Shown in pieces: positions 8,940 to 15,688 of a stretch of DNA of 64,000 nt. A program made the translations under genes and the position numbers. The notes beneath the pieces are model-generated. The model saw only the letters and a program-made list of their open reading frames with translations, did no database searches and was not told the DNA's origin. Within the stretch, counting starts at the first letter, position 1. The number at the start of each line of letters is the position of its first letter. Source of the stretch: Dehalococcoidia bacterium (GTDB taxonomy: Bacteria; Chloroflexota; Dehalococcoidia; Tepidiformales; Tepidiformaceae); contig JADLBC010000019.1 in assembly GCA_020847985.1 (NCBI GenBank), positions 1 to 64,000 of the forward strand, in the 5' to 3' direction.

Positions 8940-8982
8940 GCGGTCCCGGGAGGCGTCGACCCCTCGCGCGGCCCGGGACCGC
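8940..8982 (+). terminator. Long hairpin after the solute-binding protein gene
   Basis: GCGGTCCCGGG at 8940-8950 pairs perfectly with CCCGGGACCGC at 8972-8982 (11 base pairs, 21-base loop), 21 bases after the stop of the binding-protein gene. No T-run follows, so it may be a weak intrinsic terminator or a 3-prime mRNA stabiliser that lets the binding-protein message outlast what follows. Confidence 0.5.
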
Positions 8983-9044
8983 TCCCGCACCCCACACACC
9001 AGGCCCACGCTCCCGTTCGCCGAGAGGTGGGCGGCGAGGTTTCC

Positions 9045-10307
9045 ATGGCGTCTGGACCGCTCGACGGCATCCGCATCCTCGATCTCACGCAGATCATCGC
9101 CGGCCCCCTGGGCTGCATGCTGCTCGCCGACCTCGGCGCGGAAGTGGTCAAAGTGGAGCCGCCCGGCGGCGAGCCGTGGCGCCTCACCAGCCAGTTCATG
9201 CCCGGCGAATCCAAGGCGTACCAATCGCTCAACCGCGGCAAACAGTCCGTCGTCCTCGACCTCACCGTCGCCGCCTGCCAGGACGCGGTGCACGAACTCG
9301 TGCGCGGCTGCGATGTCGTCGTCATCAATTCGCGGCCCGACGTGGCGAAGCGGCTCGGGGTCGACTACGACACGCTGGTCCAGTTCCGCCCCGACCTCGT
9401 CTACGTCGATAGCACCGCGTTCGGGCGGCAGGGCCCGTGGGCGCACCGCCCGGGGTACGACATCGTCGCGCAGGCCGCTTCCGGGCTGCTCATGCACCGC
9501 GGCTACCTGGAAAACGGCTTCCCGGCGCTGAGCGGCCCGGCCGCCCCGGCCGACTTCACGACCGGGTACGCGATCGCGTGGGGCGTCTGCGCGGCGCTCT
9601 TCCATCGCGAGCGCACGGGCCGCGGGCAGGTCGTAAGCACATCGCTGCTGACGAACGCGCTGATGCTCCAGACCGGCAGCTTTATGTCGCTCCCCGTGAC
9701 CGATGCCGACCGGCGTGAGCCCTTCCTGGCGGACCTTCGCGCGTCCCGGGCGCAGGGCGAGCCGTTCGACGCCTTCGTCCGGCGGCGGCGCACCTCCACC
9801 GATGTGGTTGCGGGCTTCGGCATCTACTACCGCGGCTACATCACCGCCGATGGCGCGCTGACTGTCGGCTGCCTTTCGCCCTCGACGCGCGAGAAGATGC
9901 GCAACGCCCTGCACATCGACGACCCGATGGAGGGCGTGGCCGGGCGGATCGCGCCCATCGATGCCATTCGCGCCGTCGAGGACCTGTTGCGCACCAAGAC
10001 CACGGACGAGTGGATGGCAATCTTCGACCGGCACGGCGTACCCGCGAGCCCGGTCTGGTTCGTCGAGGAGTTGCTGGAGAACCCGCAGGTGATCGAGAAC
10101 GGGTACGCCGTCCACCTCGAGCACGACCTCACGGGCCCGCAGGACATGGCGGCGCCGCCCCTGAAGATGAGCGACAGCCCACCGGCCGCGCAGGGCGCCG
10201 CGCCACCCCTCGGGCGGGACACGCGCAAGTGGCTGAAGGCCGTCGGCTGGAGCGATGCGCAGGTCGATGCCGCCATCGCCGCCGGGAGCGTGGCCGAAGG
10301 GCCCTGA
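9045..10307 (+). CDS. CaiB/BaiF family CoA-transferase
   Basis: A family III CoA-transferase of 420 residues. The opening GPLDGIRILDLTQIIAGPLGCMLLADLGAEVVKVEPP is textbook for the family, and the catalytic Asp is present in APADFTTGYAIAWG (Asp170). An insert around residues 235-265, rich in Arg, precedes the region SPSTREKMRNAL. The ATG at 9045 is preferred over the in-frame GTG at 9027 because GCGAGG precedes it. It lies downstream of the solute-binding protein gene and upstream of the MFS carrier gene on the same strand, consistent with one uptake-and-activation unit. Confidence 0.9.
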   Translation: MASGPLDGIRILDLTQIIAGPLGCMLLADLGAEVVKVEPPGGEPWRLTSQFMPGESKAYQSLNRGKQSVVLDLTVAACQDAVHELVRGCDVVVINSRPDVAKRLGVDYDTLVQFRPDLVYVDSTAFGRQGPWAHRPGYDIVAQAASGLLMHRGYLENGFPALSGPAAPADFTTGYAIAWGVCAALFHRERTGRGQVVSTSLLTNALMLQTGSFMSLPVTDADRREPFLADLRASRAQGEPFDAFVRRRRTSTDVVAGFGIYYRGYITADGALTVGCLSPSTREKMRNALHIDDPMEGVAGRIAPIDAIRAVEDLLRTKTTDEWMAIFDRHGVPASPVWFVEELLENPQVIENGYAVHLEHDLTGPQDMAAPPLKMSDSPPAAQGAAPPLGRDTRKWLKAVGWSDAQVDAAIAAGSVAEGP

Positions 10308-10354
10308 GCGAGCGCACGGCCGCGCGGTCACGTAGGATGCTGCACCGGGGGGCG

Positions 10355-10375
10355 GGCCTCCAGGATTTGGAGGCC
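10355..10375 (+). promoter_or_regulatory. Leader hairpin before the MFS gene, with a possible -10 box upstream
   Basis: GGCCTCCA at 10355-10362 pairs fully with TGGAGGCC at 10368-10375 around a GGATT loop. A -10 like box TAGGAT lies at 10333-10338, so the transcript would start near 10345 and begin with this hairpin. Its 5-prime arm contains CCTCC, which could instead pair with the ribosome site GGAGG at 10379-10383. That gives two exclusive foldings. Confidence 0.45.
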
Positions 10376-10390
10376 ACCGGAGGCGTGATC

Positions 10391-11722
10391 GTGGCAGAGC
10401 GAAAGTCGTGGCGGCCGTTCTACGGGTGGTACATCGTCGGGGTCGCGCTCATCGCCCAGTTCGTGGCGGTCGGCACCCAGACTTATTCCTCCACTGTGTT
10501 CCTCAAGCCCATGACCGCCGACCTCGGCTGGACACGGAGCGAGTTCTCGGCCGTGCAGACCGTCTCGACGGTGGTGATGGGCTTCGTCGGCTTCGGTATC
10601 GGCATGCTCATCGACAAGCGCGGTCCGCGCCTGCTGATGATGATTGGCGGCCTCATCTGCGGGGCCGCGCTGATCGCCACGAGCCAGGTGAACAACCTCT
10701 GGGAGTTTTACCTCGCGCGCGGCGTCGCCCAGACCCTCGGCAATGCCATGCTGGGCAACCTCGTCGTCAACGTCACTGTCTCGAAGTGGTTCGTGGCGCG
10801 GCGCGGCATGGCGGTGGCGATCGCGTCTTCCGGCGTATCGCTCGGTGGGGTGCTGATGACGCCGGTGGTGTCGTGGGTCGCGGGCACCTGGGGCTGGCGC
10901 GAGGCGTGGGTCTTCCTCGGATTCCTCGTGTGGGTCCTGATTTTCCCCGCGGCGATGATCATGCGCCGCACGCCCGAGGACCACGGCCTTTTCCCCGACG
11001 GCATGACGCCGGAGGAAGCGAAGCGCTTCGCGGGCGCGAAAAACCGCGTCTCGGTCGTTTCGGAGATCCAGTGGACGCGGCCGGAAGCGATTCGAACGAC
11101 CACGATCTGGCTGATCATCGCCGCCTACGGCATCGCCAACATCGGCATCGGCGCGCTCCTCCTGCACCTCGTGCCGTTCCTCAGCGACCACGGCTGGAGC
11201 CGGGCCGAAGCCGCTTCGCTGTACAGCATCCAGGCGTGGGTGGCACTCGTTTCGAAGCCGATGTGGGGCGTGCTCATGGACCGTTTCCACCCGCGCCACC
11301 TGAGCGCGTTCGGCTTTGCGGTGGCGGCCATCGGCGTGGTCGCCATCCTCGGGGCGGCACGCTCGGACACCTGGCTGCCAATGGCCGGCGCGATGGCGCT
11401 CTGGGGCTTTGGCATCGGCGGCGCCATCCCCCTGCAGGAAACGGTCTGGGCGAACTACTTCGGCCGCCAGCACCTCGGGCGCATCCGATCGGTCGCGTTG
11501 CCGTTCACCATCGTCTTCGGTGCGGGCGGCCCGCTGCTCGCGGGCGAACTCTATGACCGCTCGGGGACGTATACCGTCGCCTTCTTGCTGTTCGGGCTGT
11601 TCTGGCTCATCGGCTTCGTGCTCATCCTGCTCGCACGCCCGCCGCGCCATCCCAGCCAGCGGCTGGTTGAAGTCAAGCACGAAGCTGCCGAGTCCGCCGC
11701 GGTGTCCGCGACGCCGTCCTAG
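10391..11722 (+). CDS. MFS transporter (monocarboxylate/oxalate-formate antiporter type)
   Basis: An inner-membrane carrier of 443 residues with twelve predicted helices in two halves of six. The sequence WYIVGVALIAQFVAVGTQTYSSTVF followed by LGWTRSEFS is characteristic of the OFA and monocarboxylate branch of the family, and KRGPRLLMMIGG follows the second helix. The start is the GTG at 10391, with GGAGG ending 7 bases before it; a GTG two codons earlier is also possible. Flanked on both sides by CoA-transferase genes on the same strand, it probably carries a carboxylic acid that is activated by CoA transfer. Confidence 0.85.
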   Translation: MAERKSWRPFYGWYIVGVALIAQFVAVGTQTYSSTVFLKPMTADLGWTRSEFSAVQTVSTVVMGFVGFGIGMLIDKRGPRLLMMIGGLICGAALIATSQVNNLWEFYLARGVAQTLGNAMLGNLVVNVTVSKWFVARRGMAVAIASSGVSLGGVLMTPVVSWVAGTWGWREAWVFLGFLVWVLIFPAAMIMRRTPEDHGLFPDGMTPEEAKRFAGAKNRVSVVSEIQWTRPEAIRTTTIWLIIAAYGIANIGIGALLLHLVPFLSDHGWSRAEAASLYSIQAWVALVSKPMWGVLMDRFHPRHLSAFGFAVAAIGVVAILGAARSDTWLPMAGAMALWGFGIGGAIPLQETVWANYFGRQHLGRIRSVALPFTIVFGAGGPLLAGELYDRSGTYTVAFLLFGLFWLIGFVLILLARPPRHPSQRLVEVKHEAAESAAVSATPS

Positions 11723-11753
11723 CCGCGCTCTGGGGGTGTAGACTGCGCCCGCT

Positions 11754-11772
11754 CGAACGCTCCTCGCGTTCG
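11754..11772 (+). promoter_or_regulatory. Promoter and leader hairpin of the fused CoA-transferase gene
   Basis: A -10 like box TAGACT at 11739-11744 predicts a start near 11751, exactly where a hairpin begins: CGAACGC (11754-11760), loop TCCTC, GCGTTCG (11766-11772). The ribosome site CGGAGG follows at once (11773-11778) and the ATG is at 11784. The loop contains CTC/CCTC, complementary to part of the ribosome site. It is the same design as the leader of the MFS gene. Confidence 0.4.
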
Positions 11773-11783
11773 CGGAGGTACGC

Positions 11784-14018
11784 ATGCCCGGCGCGCTCGA
11801 CGGTATTCGTGTCATCGACTTCGGCCAGTACATCGCGGGCCCGCACACGGCGATGTTCCTCGCCGACCAGGGCGCCGATGTGGTTCGCGTCGAGCCGCCC
11901 GGCGGCCCGCGCTGGGACACGCCCGCGAACGCGACCTGGAACCGGAACAAGCGCAGTATCGTGCTCGACCTCAAGGATGCCGCGGACCTCGAGATCGCCC
12001 GGCGGCTCGTCGCGACGGCCGATGTCGTGGTCGAAAACTTCCGTCCGGGCGTCATGGACCGGCTCGGGTTGGGTGCGAAGGCGTGCCTCGCGGCGAACCC
12101 GGCGCTGGTCTACTGCTCCCTCCCGGGCTTCGCGAGCGACGACCCGCGCGCCGGCGTCACCGCGTGGGAGGGCGTGGTCGGCGCCGCGACCGCCACCTAC
12201 CGGCCGGGCCCCGCGGGCACGCCCATCCACACCGCGATCCCGTTCTCGTCGCACTACGCCGCATTCCAGGCCGCCGCAGCCGTCGCGATGGCGCTCAACG
12301 CCCGTGAGCGCGACGGCCTCGGGCAGGTGGTCGAAGTGCCGCTGTTCGATGCGACGTTCGCCGCCATCGGCGCCCGCGGCCTGCGAGTCCACGACGCCGC
12401 GGCGGCCGACGACCGCGACATGGGCGCGATTATGACGCTCACGCGGCAGTTCCTCTGCGCCGACGGCCGCTGGTTCATGTACCACGCCGGGAATCTGAAC
12501 GCGCAGGCGTTTCTCGCTTCGGTGGGCGCGGCCGAGATCGTTGCGCCGGGCTCGGGCCTCAGCCTGGACGACCAGCGCGAACGGCTGGAGGCCCTCTTTC
12601 GCACGAAGACATCAGCCGAGTGGGAGGCCCTCTGCGATGCCGCCGGCACCGAGGGCGCCATCTGCCGGACATCGGATGAATGGCTCGACAACGAACAGGC
12701 GCTCGGCTCCGGCATCGTCATCGAGAGCCTCGACCCGGAGCTTGGCGCCCTGCGCGGGCCCGGCGTAAACGTCCGCATGTCGGCCACGCCGGCGCCCGCG
12801 CCGCGACCGCGTTCGACCCCCGGCGCCGACCGCGATGCCATTCTCGCCACAGCCGAGCGGCCGCGGTTCGCCGTTTCGAACCCCGAACCCCCGCTCCGGT
12901 CCGCGCTCCAGGGCATCAAGGTGGTTGACCTCTGCATCGTGCTCGCCGGGCCGACGTGCGGGCGCACGCTCGCGGAATTCGGCGCCGACGTGGTGAAGAT
13001 CGACAGCCCCTCGCGGAAGATGGTCGCCTTCCACAACGACATCAATCGCGCCAAGCAGAGCATCGTCCTCGACCTCAAAAGTGAGGCCGGCCTGCGTGTC
13101 TTCTGGCGGCTCGTCGCGGATGCCGACGTGGTCGTGCAGAACTTCCGCAAGGGTGTCGCCGAACGGCTCGGCATCGGCTACGAGGACGTTCGCGCGCGCC
13201 GCCCGGACATCGTCTATGCATCGCTAAATACCTACGGGCAGGTGGGGCCATGGGCGGGACGGCCGGGCCACGAACAGATCGCGCAGGCGGCATCGGGCAT
13301 GCAGGAGCGGTTCGGCGGCGACGGGCGGCCCGTGCTCGCGCCCTTCGCAGTGAACGACTACGGCACTGGCTTCATGGGGGCCTACGGCGTCGCGCTCGCG
13401 CTGCTGCACCGGCGGCGCACGGGCGAGGGCCAACACGTCGATAGCGCCCTCGCCTACACGGCGACCATGCTCCAGTCGTCGCTCCTCCAGCGCTACGCAG
13501 GCAAGGAGTGGAACGAGCCCCGTGGCCAGGCGTCCGTGGGCTGGAACACGCTGAATCGCGCGTACCGGGCAAGCGATGGCTGGCTATTCCTCGCCGCGCG
13601 CCCCGGGGAACTCGCGCGTGTGCCCGCGCTGGCTGGCGCCGCAAGCCTGGAGGGAGAATCGCTCGCGGCCGCGCTCGAGGGGGCCATCGCGGGCGGGACA
13701 GCGGACGACTGGGTGGCGGAGCTGCAGGCGGGCGGCATCGGCGCGCACGCCATCGTCCCCGATGTTCGCCCCCTCATGGACGACCCGTGGGTGCGGGCGC
13801 ACGGCCTCAGCATCACGCGCGAGCACGAAGGCTTCGGACTGATCACGACGACGGGACCCACGCCACGGCTTTCACGCACGCCGGTGGTGCCCGGGCGGGC
13901 GGCGCCACGACCCGGGTCGGATGCGAAGGCGATCCTCGCGACCGTCGGGCTCGATGGCGAACTCGACCGGCTGCTCGCCGACGGCGCCGTCGTCACCGAG
14001 GGTATCGGGGTGCGCTAA
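11784..14018 (+). CDS. Tandem fusion of two CaiB/BaiF CoA-transferase domains
   Basis: A protein of 744 residues made of two complete family III CoA-transferase domains joined head to tail: residues 1-350 (start PGALDGIRVIDFGQYIAGPH) and about 371-744 (start LRSALQGIKVVDLCIVLAGP). The second half keeps the catalytic Asp in FAVNDYGTGF (Asp525). In the first half the equivalent site reads FSSHYAAFQ, with Ser at 155-156, so it looks inactive. Family III enzymes are interlocked dimers, so the fusion could make an obligate pseudo-heterodimer with one active site. GGAGG precedes the ATG at 11784 at normal distance. It ends 3 bases before the convergent hydrolase gene. Confidence 0.9.
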   Translation: MPGALDGIRVIDFGQYIAGPHTAMFLADQGADVVRVEPPGGPRWDTPANATWNRNKRSIVLDLKDAADLEIARRLVATADVVVENFRPGVMDRLGLGAKACLAANPALVYCSLPGFASDDPRAGVTAWEGVVGAATATYRPGPAGTPIHTAIPFSSHYAAFQAAAAVAMALNARERDGLGQVVEVPLFDATFAAIGARGLRVHDAAAADDRDMGAIMTLTRQFLCADGRWFMYHAGNLNAQAFLASVGAAEIVAPGSGLSLDDQRERLEALFRTKTSAEWEALCDAAGTEGAICRTSDEWLDNEQALGSGIVIESLDPELGALRGPGVNVRMSATPAPAPRPRSTPGADRDAILATAERPRFAVSNPEPPLRSALQGIKVVDLCIVLAGPTCGRTLAEFGADVVKIDSPSRKMVAFHNDINRAKQSIVLDLKSEAGLRVFWRLVADADVVVQNFRKGVAERLGIGYEDVRARRPDIVYASLNTYGQVGPWAGRPGHEQIAQAASGMQERFGGDGRPVLAPFAVNDYGTGFMGAYGVALALLHRRRTGEGQHVDSALAYTATMLQSSLLQRYAGKEWNEPRGQASVGWNTLNRAYRASDGWLFLAARPGELARVPALAGAASLEGESLAAALEGAIAGGTADDWVAELQAGGIGAHAIVPDVRPLMDDPWVRAHGLSITREHEGFGLITTTGPTPRLSRTPVVPGRAAPRPGSDAKAILATVGLDGELDRLLADGAVVTEGIGVR

Positions 14019-14021
14019 CGT

Positions 14022-15197
14022 TCAGAGCGAGGCGTACACGGCGTCCACGAGCGCGATGTTCCGCGGGTCACGCCACGAGCGCCCGGCCCGGTTGCACGTG
14101 TACCCGAAGCCGAGCCCGGCATCGGGGTCGGCGAAACCGAGCACGGCGCCGTTGCCGTAGTGTCCGAACGTGCGCGGCCCGGTCCCCAGCGGGCGAACCC
14201 CGGGGATGGTCATCTGGAAGCCAAGGCCGAAGCGGTTTGGCCGCCCGAGCACCGCGTCTTCGCCGTCGGCCCGGATAGTGTTCGCCTGCTCGATGAGTTC
14301 CGGCGCGAGGATGTGCACCCCATCCACCGTGCCGCCGGTCGCGAGCGCGCCGAAGATGCGCGCCATCGCCCGGGCGTTTGCATGCGGGTTCGTCGAGGGG
14401 TACTCGGCGGCGCGCCACACCCGCGAGTTCACCTGCCACTCGGGGTGGCCCGGGGGATTGCGATAGGCCAGCACGCGCGCGAGGTCGACCCCCTCGAGGG
14501 TGACGGGGTCACGCTCCAGCCACGGTCGCTGCGATTCCTCGCCGGCCGGGCGCTGGTACAGGATCCATTCGGCGACGCGATGGTCCTCCTCGGGCCCGAA
14601 GCCGCTCATGAAGTCCACGCCGAGCTTCCCGGCGATCTCCTCGCGCAGGTAGGTGCCGATCGAACGCCCATCCACGCGCCGGATGACTTCGCCCGCGAGG
14701 AATCCGAACGTATTCACGTGGTAGCCGAAGCGGGTGCCGGGCTCCCACCAGGGCTCCTGCTCAGCGAGGGCGGTGCACATCGCGTGCCAGTCCGTCAGGT
14801 TCAGTCCCATCGGCAGAGGCTTGCGAATTGCGGGCAGCCCGGCCTGGTGCGAAAGCAGGTAGCGCACGGGAAGGGACTCCTTCCCCGCCTGCGCGAACTC
14901 CGGCCAATAACGCGCGACCGGCGCATCGAGCTCGACCAGGCCGCGCTCCACCAGTTGGAGCAGGCAGATGGCCGTGACCGCCTTCCCCACCGACCAGACG
15001 TTGACAATCGTGTCCCGGGTCCACAGAACGCTCTTCGCGGCGTCCTGGTAGCCGCCCCAGAGGTCCACGACTGGCACCCCGCCAAGCGTCACCGCGACTG
15101 CGGCGCCCACCTCGTCCTGTTCCGCGAAATTTCGCTCGAACGCCTCGCGCACGCGCTCAAACCGCGGGTCGATGGTGCCGATGGTGCCGATGGTCAT
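14022..15197 (-). CDS. Serine hydrolase of the beta-lactamase / EstB esterase family
   Basis: A protein of 391 residues with the class C beta-lactamase fold. The nucleophile motif SxxK is SVGK, in NVWSVGKAVTAI near residue 70; the second motif Tyr lies in FGYHVNTFGFLAGE; the third is FGHYGNGAVLGFAD near the C-terminus (HxG). No signal peptide is seen, so a cytoplasmic esterase or lactonase is more likely than a drug-resistance enzyme. The start ATG at 15197 is preceded by GGGAGGGA. The first codons come from a 9-base tandem repeat (CGATGGTGC) giving MTIGTIGTID. It diverges from the gene with the SOS-type operator. Confidence 0.88.
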   Translation of the reverse strand: MTIGTIGTIDPRFERVREAFERNFAEQDEVGAAVAVTLGGVPVVDLWGGYQDAAKSVLWTRDTIVNVWSVGKAVTAICLLQLVERGLVELDAPVARYWPEFAQAGKESLPVRYLLSHQAGLPAIRKPLPMGLNLTDWHAMCTALAEQEPWWEPGTRFGYHVNTFGFLAGEVIRRVDGRSIGTYLREEIAGKLGVDFMSGFGPEEDHRVAEWILYQRPAGEESQRPWLERDPVTLEGVDLARVLAYRNPPGHPEWQVNSRVWRAAEYPSTNPHANARAMARIFGALATGGTVDGVHILAPELIEQANTIRADGEDAVLGRPNRFGLGFQMTIPGVRPLGTGPRTFGHYGNGAVLGFADPDAGLGFGYTCNRAGRSWRDPRNIALVDAVYASL

Positions 15198-15262
15198 CGC
15201 GTCCCTCCCGATGGCCGGGAGTCTCGCACATTGAGAGTCGCGCGGGCATCAGAACATTTGTG

Positions 15263-15291
15263 TTGACACGCGAACATGCGTTCGCTAGGCT
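15263..15291 (+). promoter_or_regulatory. Promoter with LexA/DinR-type operator between -35 and -10
   Basis: A perfect -35 TTGACA (15263-15268), a 17-base spacer and a -10 TAGGCT (15286-15291) form the best-looking promoter in the window. The spacer contains CGAACATGCGTTCG (15271-15284), which matches the GAAC-N4-GTTC LexA operator of Bacillus and Actinobacteria with both five-base arms perfect. A repressor bound there would block RNA polymerase directly. A poorer second copy, GAAC-ATTT-GTGT, lies at 15252-15263. Promoter and operator are seen in sequence; LexA binding is inferred. Confidence 0.75.
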
Positions 15292-15318
15292 ACGGCGACC
15301 AATAGAACGGATGTACGC

Positions 15319-15561
15319 ATGATGGTCAACCCGCTCCTCACCATCCTCTTCGACCTCTTCCTCATCGGGACCGCGGTAGCGGTGTGCGCGGCGATGGTGG
15401 AGGAGTACCTGGCCTCGCGAGAGCCCGTGGTGCGGGGGAGCATGCGGCGCACCACCACCACCCGCCGCGTCGTCCGGCACACGGTGACCGCCCCGAGGGA
15501 TTTCCGGAGCGACGTGGCGCGCCTGCAGGCGCGCCGTTCGACGCGCGTCCGCGCCGCATGA
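15319..15561 (+). CDS. Small single-span membrane protein, predicted SOS-regulated
   Basis: A protein of 80 residues. Residues 4-26 (LLTILFDLFLIGTAVAVCAA and neighbours) form one membrane helix with almost no N-terminal tail. The remaining 50 residues are strongly basic (RRTTTTRRVVRH, then RLQARRSTRVRAA) and probably cytoplasmic or DNA/RNA-contacting. I recognise no family. Two adjacent ATGs (15319, 15322) can start it; the ribosome site is weak. It stands alone, read from a promoter that carries a LexA-type operator, about 28 bases after the -10 box. Small one-helix proteins under LexA control in other bacteria (YneA, SidA, ChiZ) inhibit cell division, so that role is the leading guess. Confidence 0.65.
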   Translation: MMVNPLLTILFDLFLIGTAVAVCAAMVEEYLASREPVVRGSMRRTTTTRRVVRHTVTAPRDFRSDVARLQARRSTRVRAA

Positions 15562-15688
15562 CCGTCAGCCCCAGGATCAACGGTCGGCGGCAGTCTCGTG
15601 AGCGTCACTTACGCGCGACGGTCGCGGCAGCGTGCGCGACGTGGCTGGGACGCACAGGCGGCCAGGTGTGGCGGTCAGTTTCGAACGC

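Noticed and set aside
5847..10331. A 1494-codon minus-strand open frame across the binding protein and CoA-transferase genes
   Set aside because: Only its last 368 codons are a real CoA-transferase; the upstream part is repetitive, Arg/Ala/Val-rich antisense of two well-supported genes.
11754..11772. Second LexA operator (GAAC...GTTC) before the fused CoA-transferase
   Set aside because: The half-sites are 9 bases apart, not 4, and the arms form a hairpin instead; spacing is invariant in LexA sites.
15171..15197. Tandem 9-base repeat at the start of the serine hydrolase as a phase-variation switch
   Set aside because: A nine-base unit does not change the reading frame, there are fewer than three full copies, and it merely encodes MTIGTIGTID.
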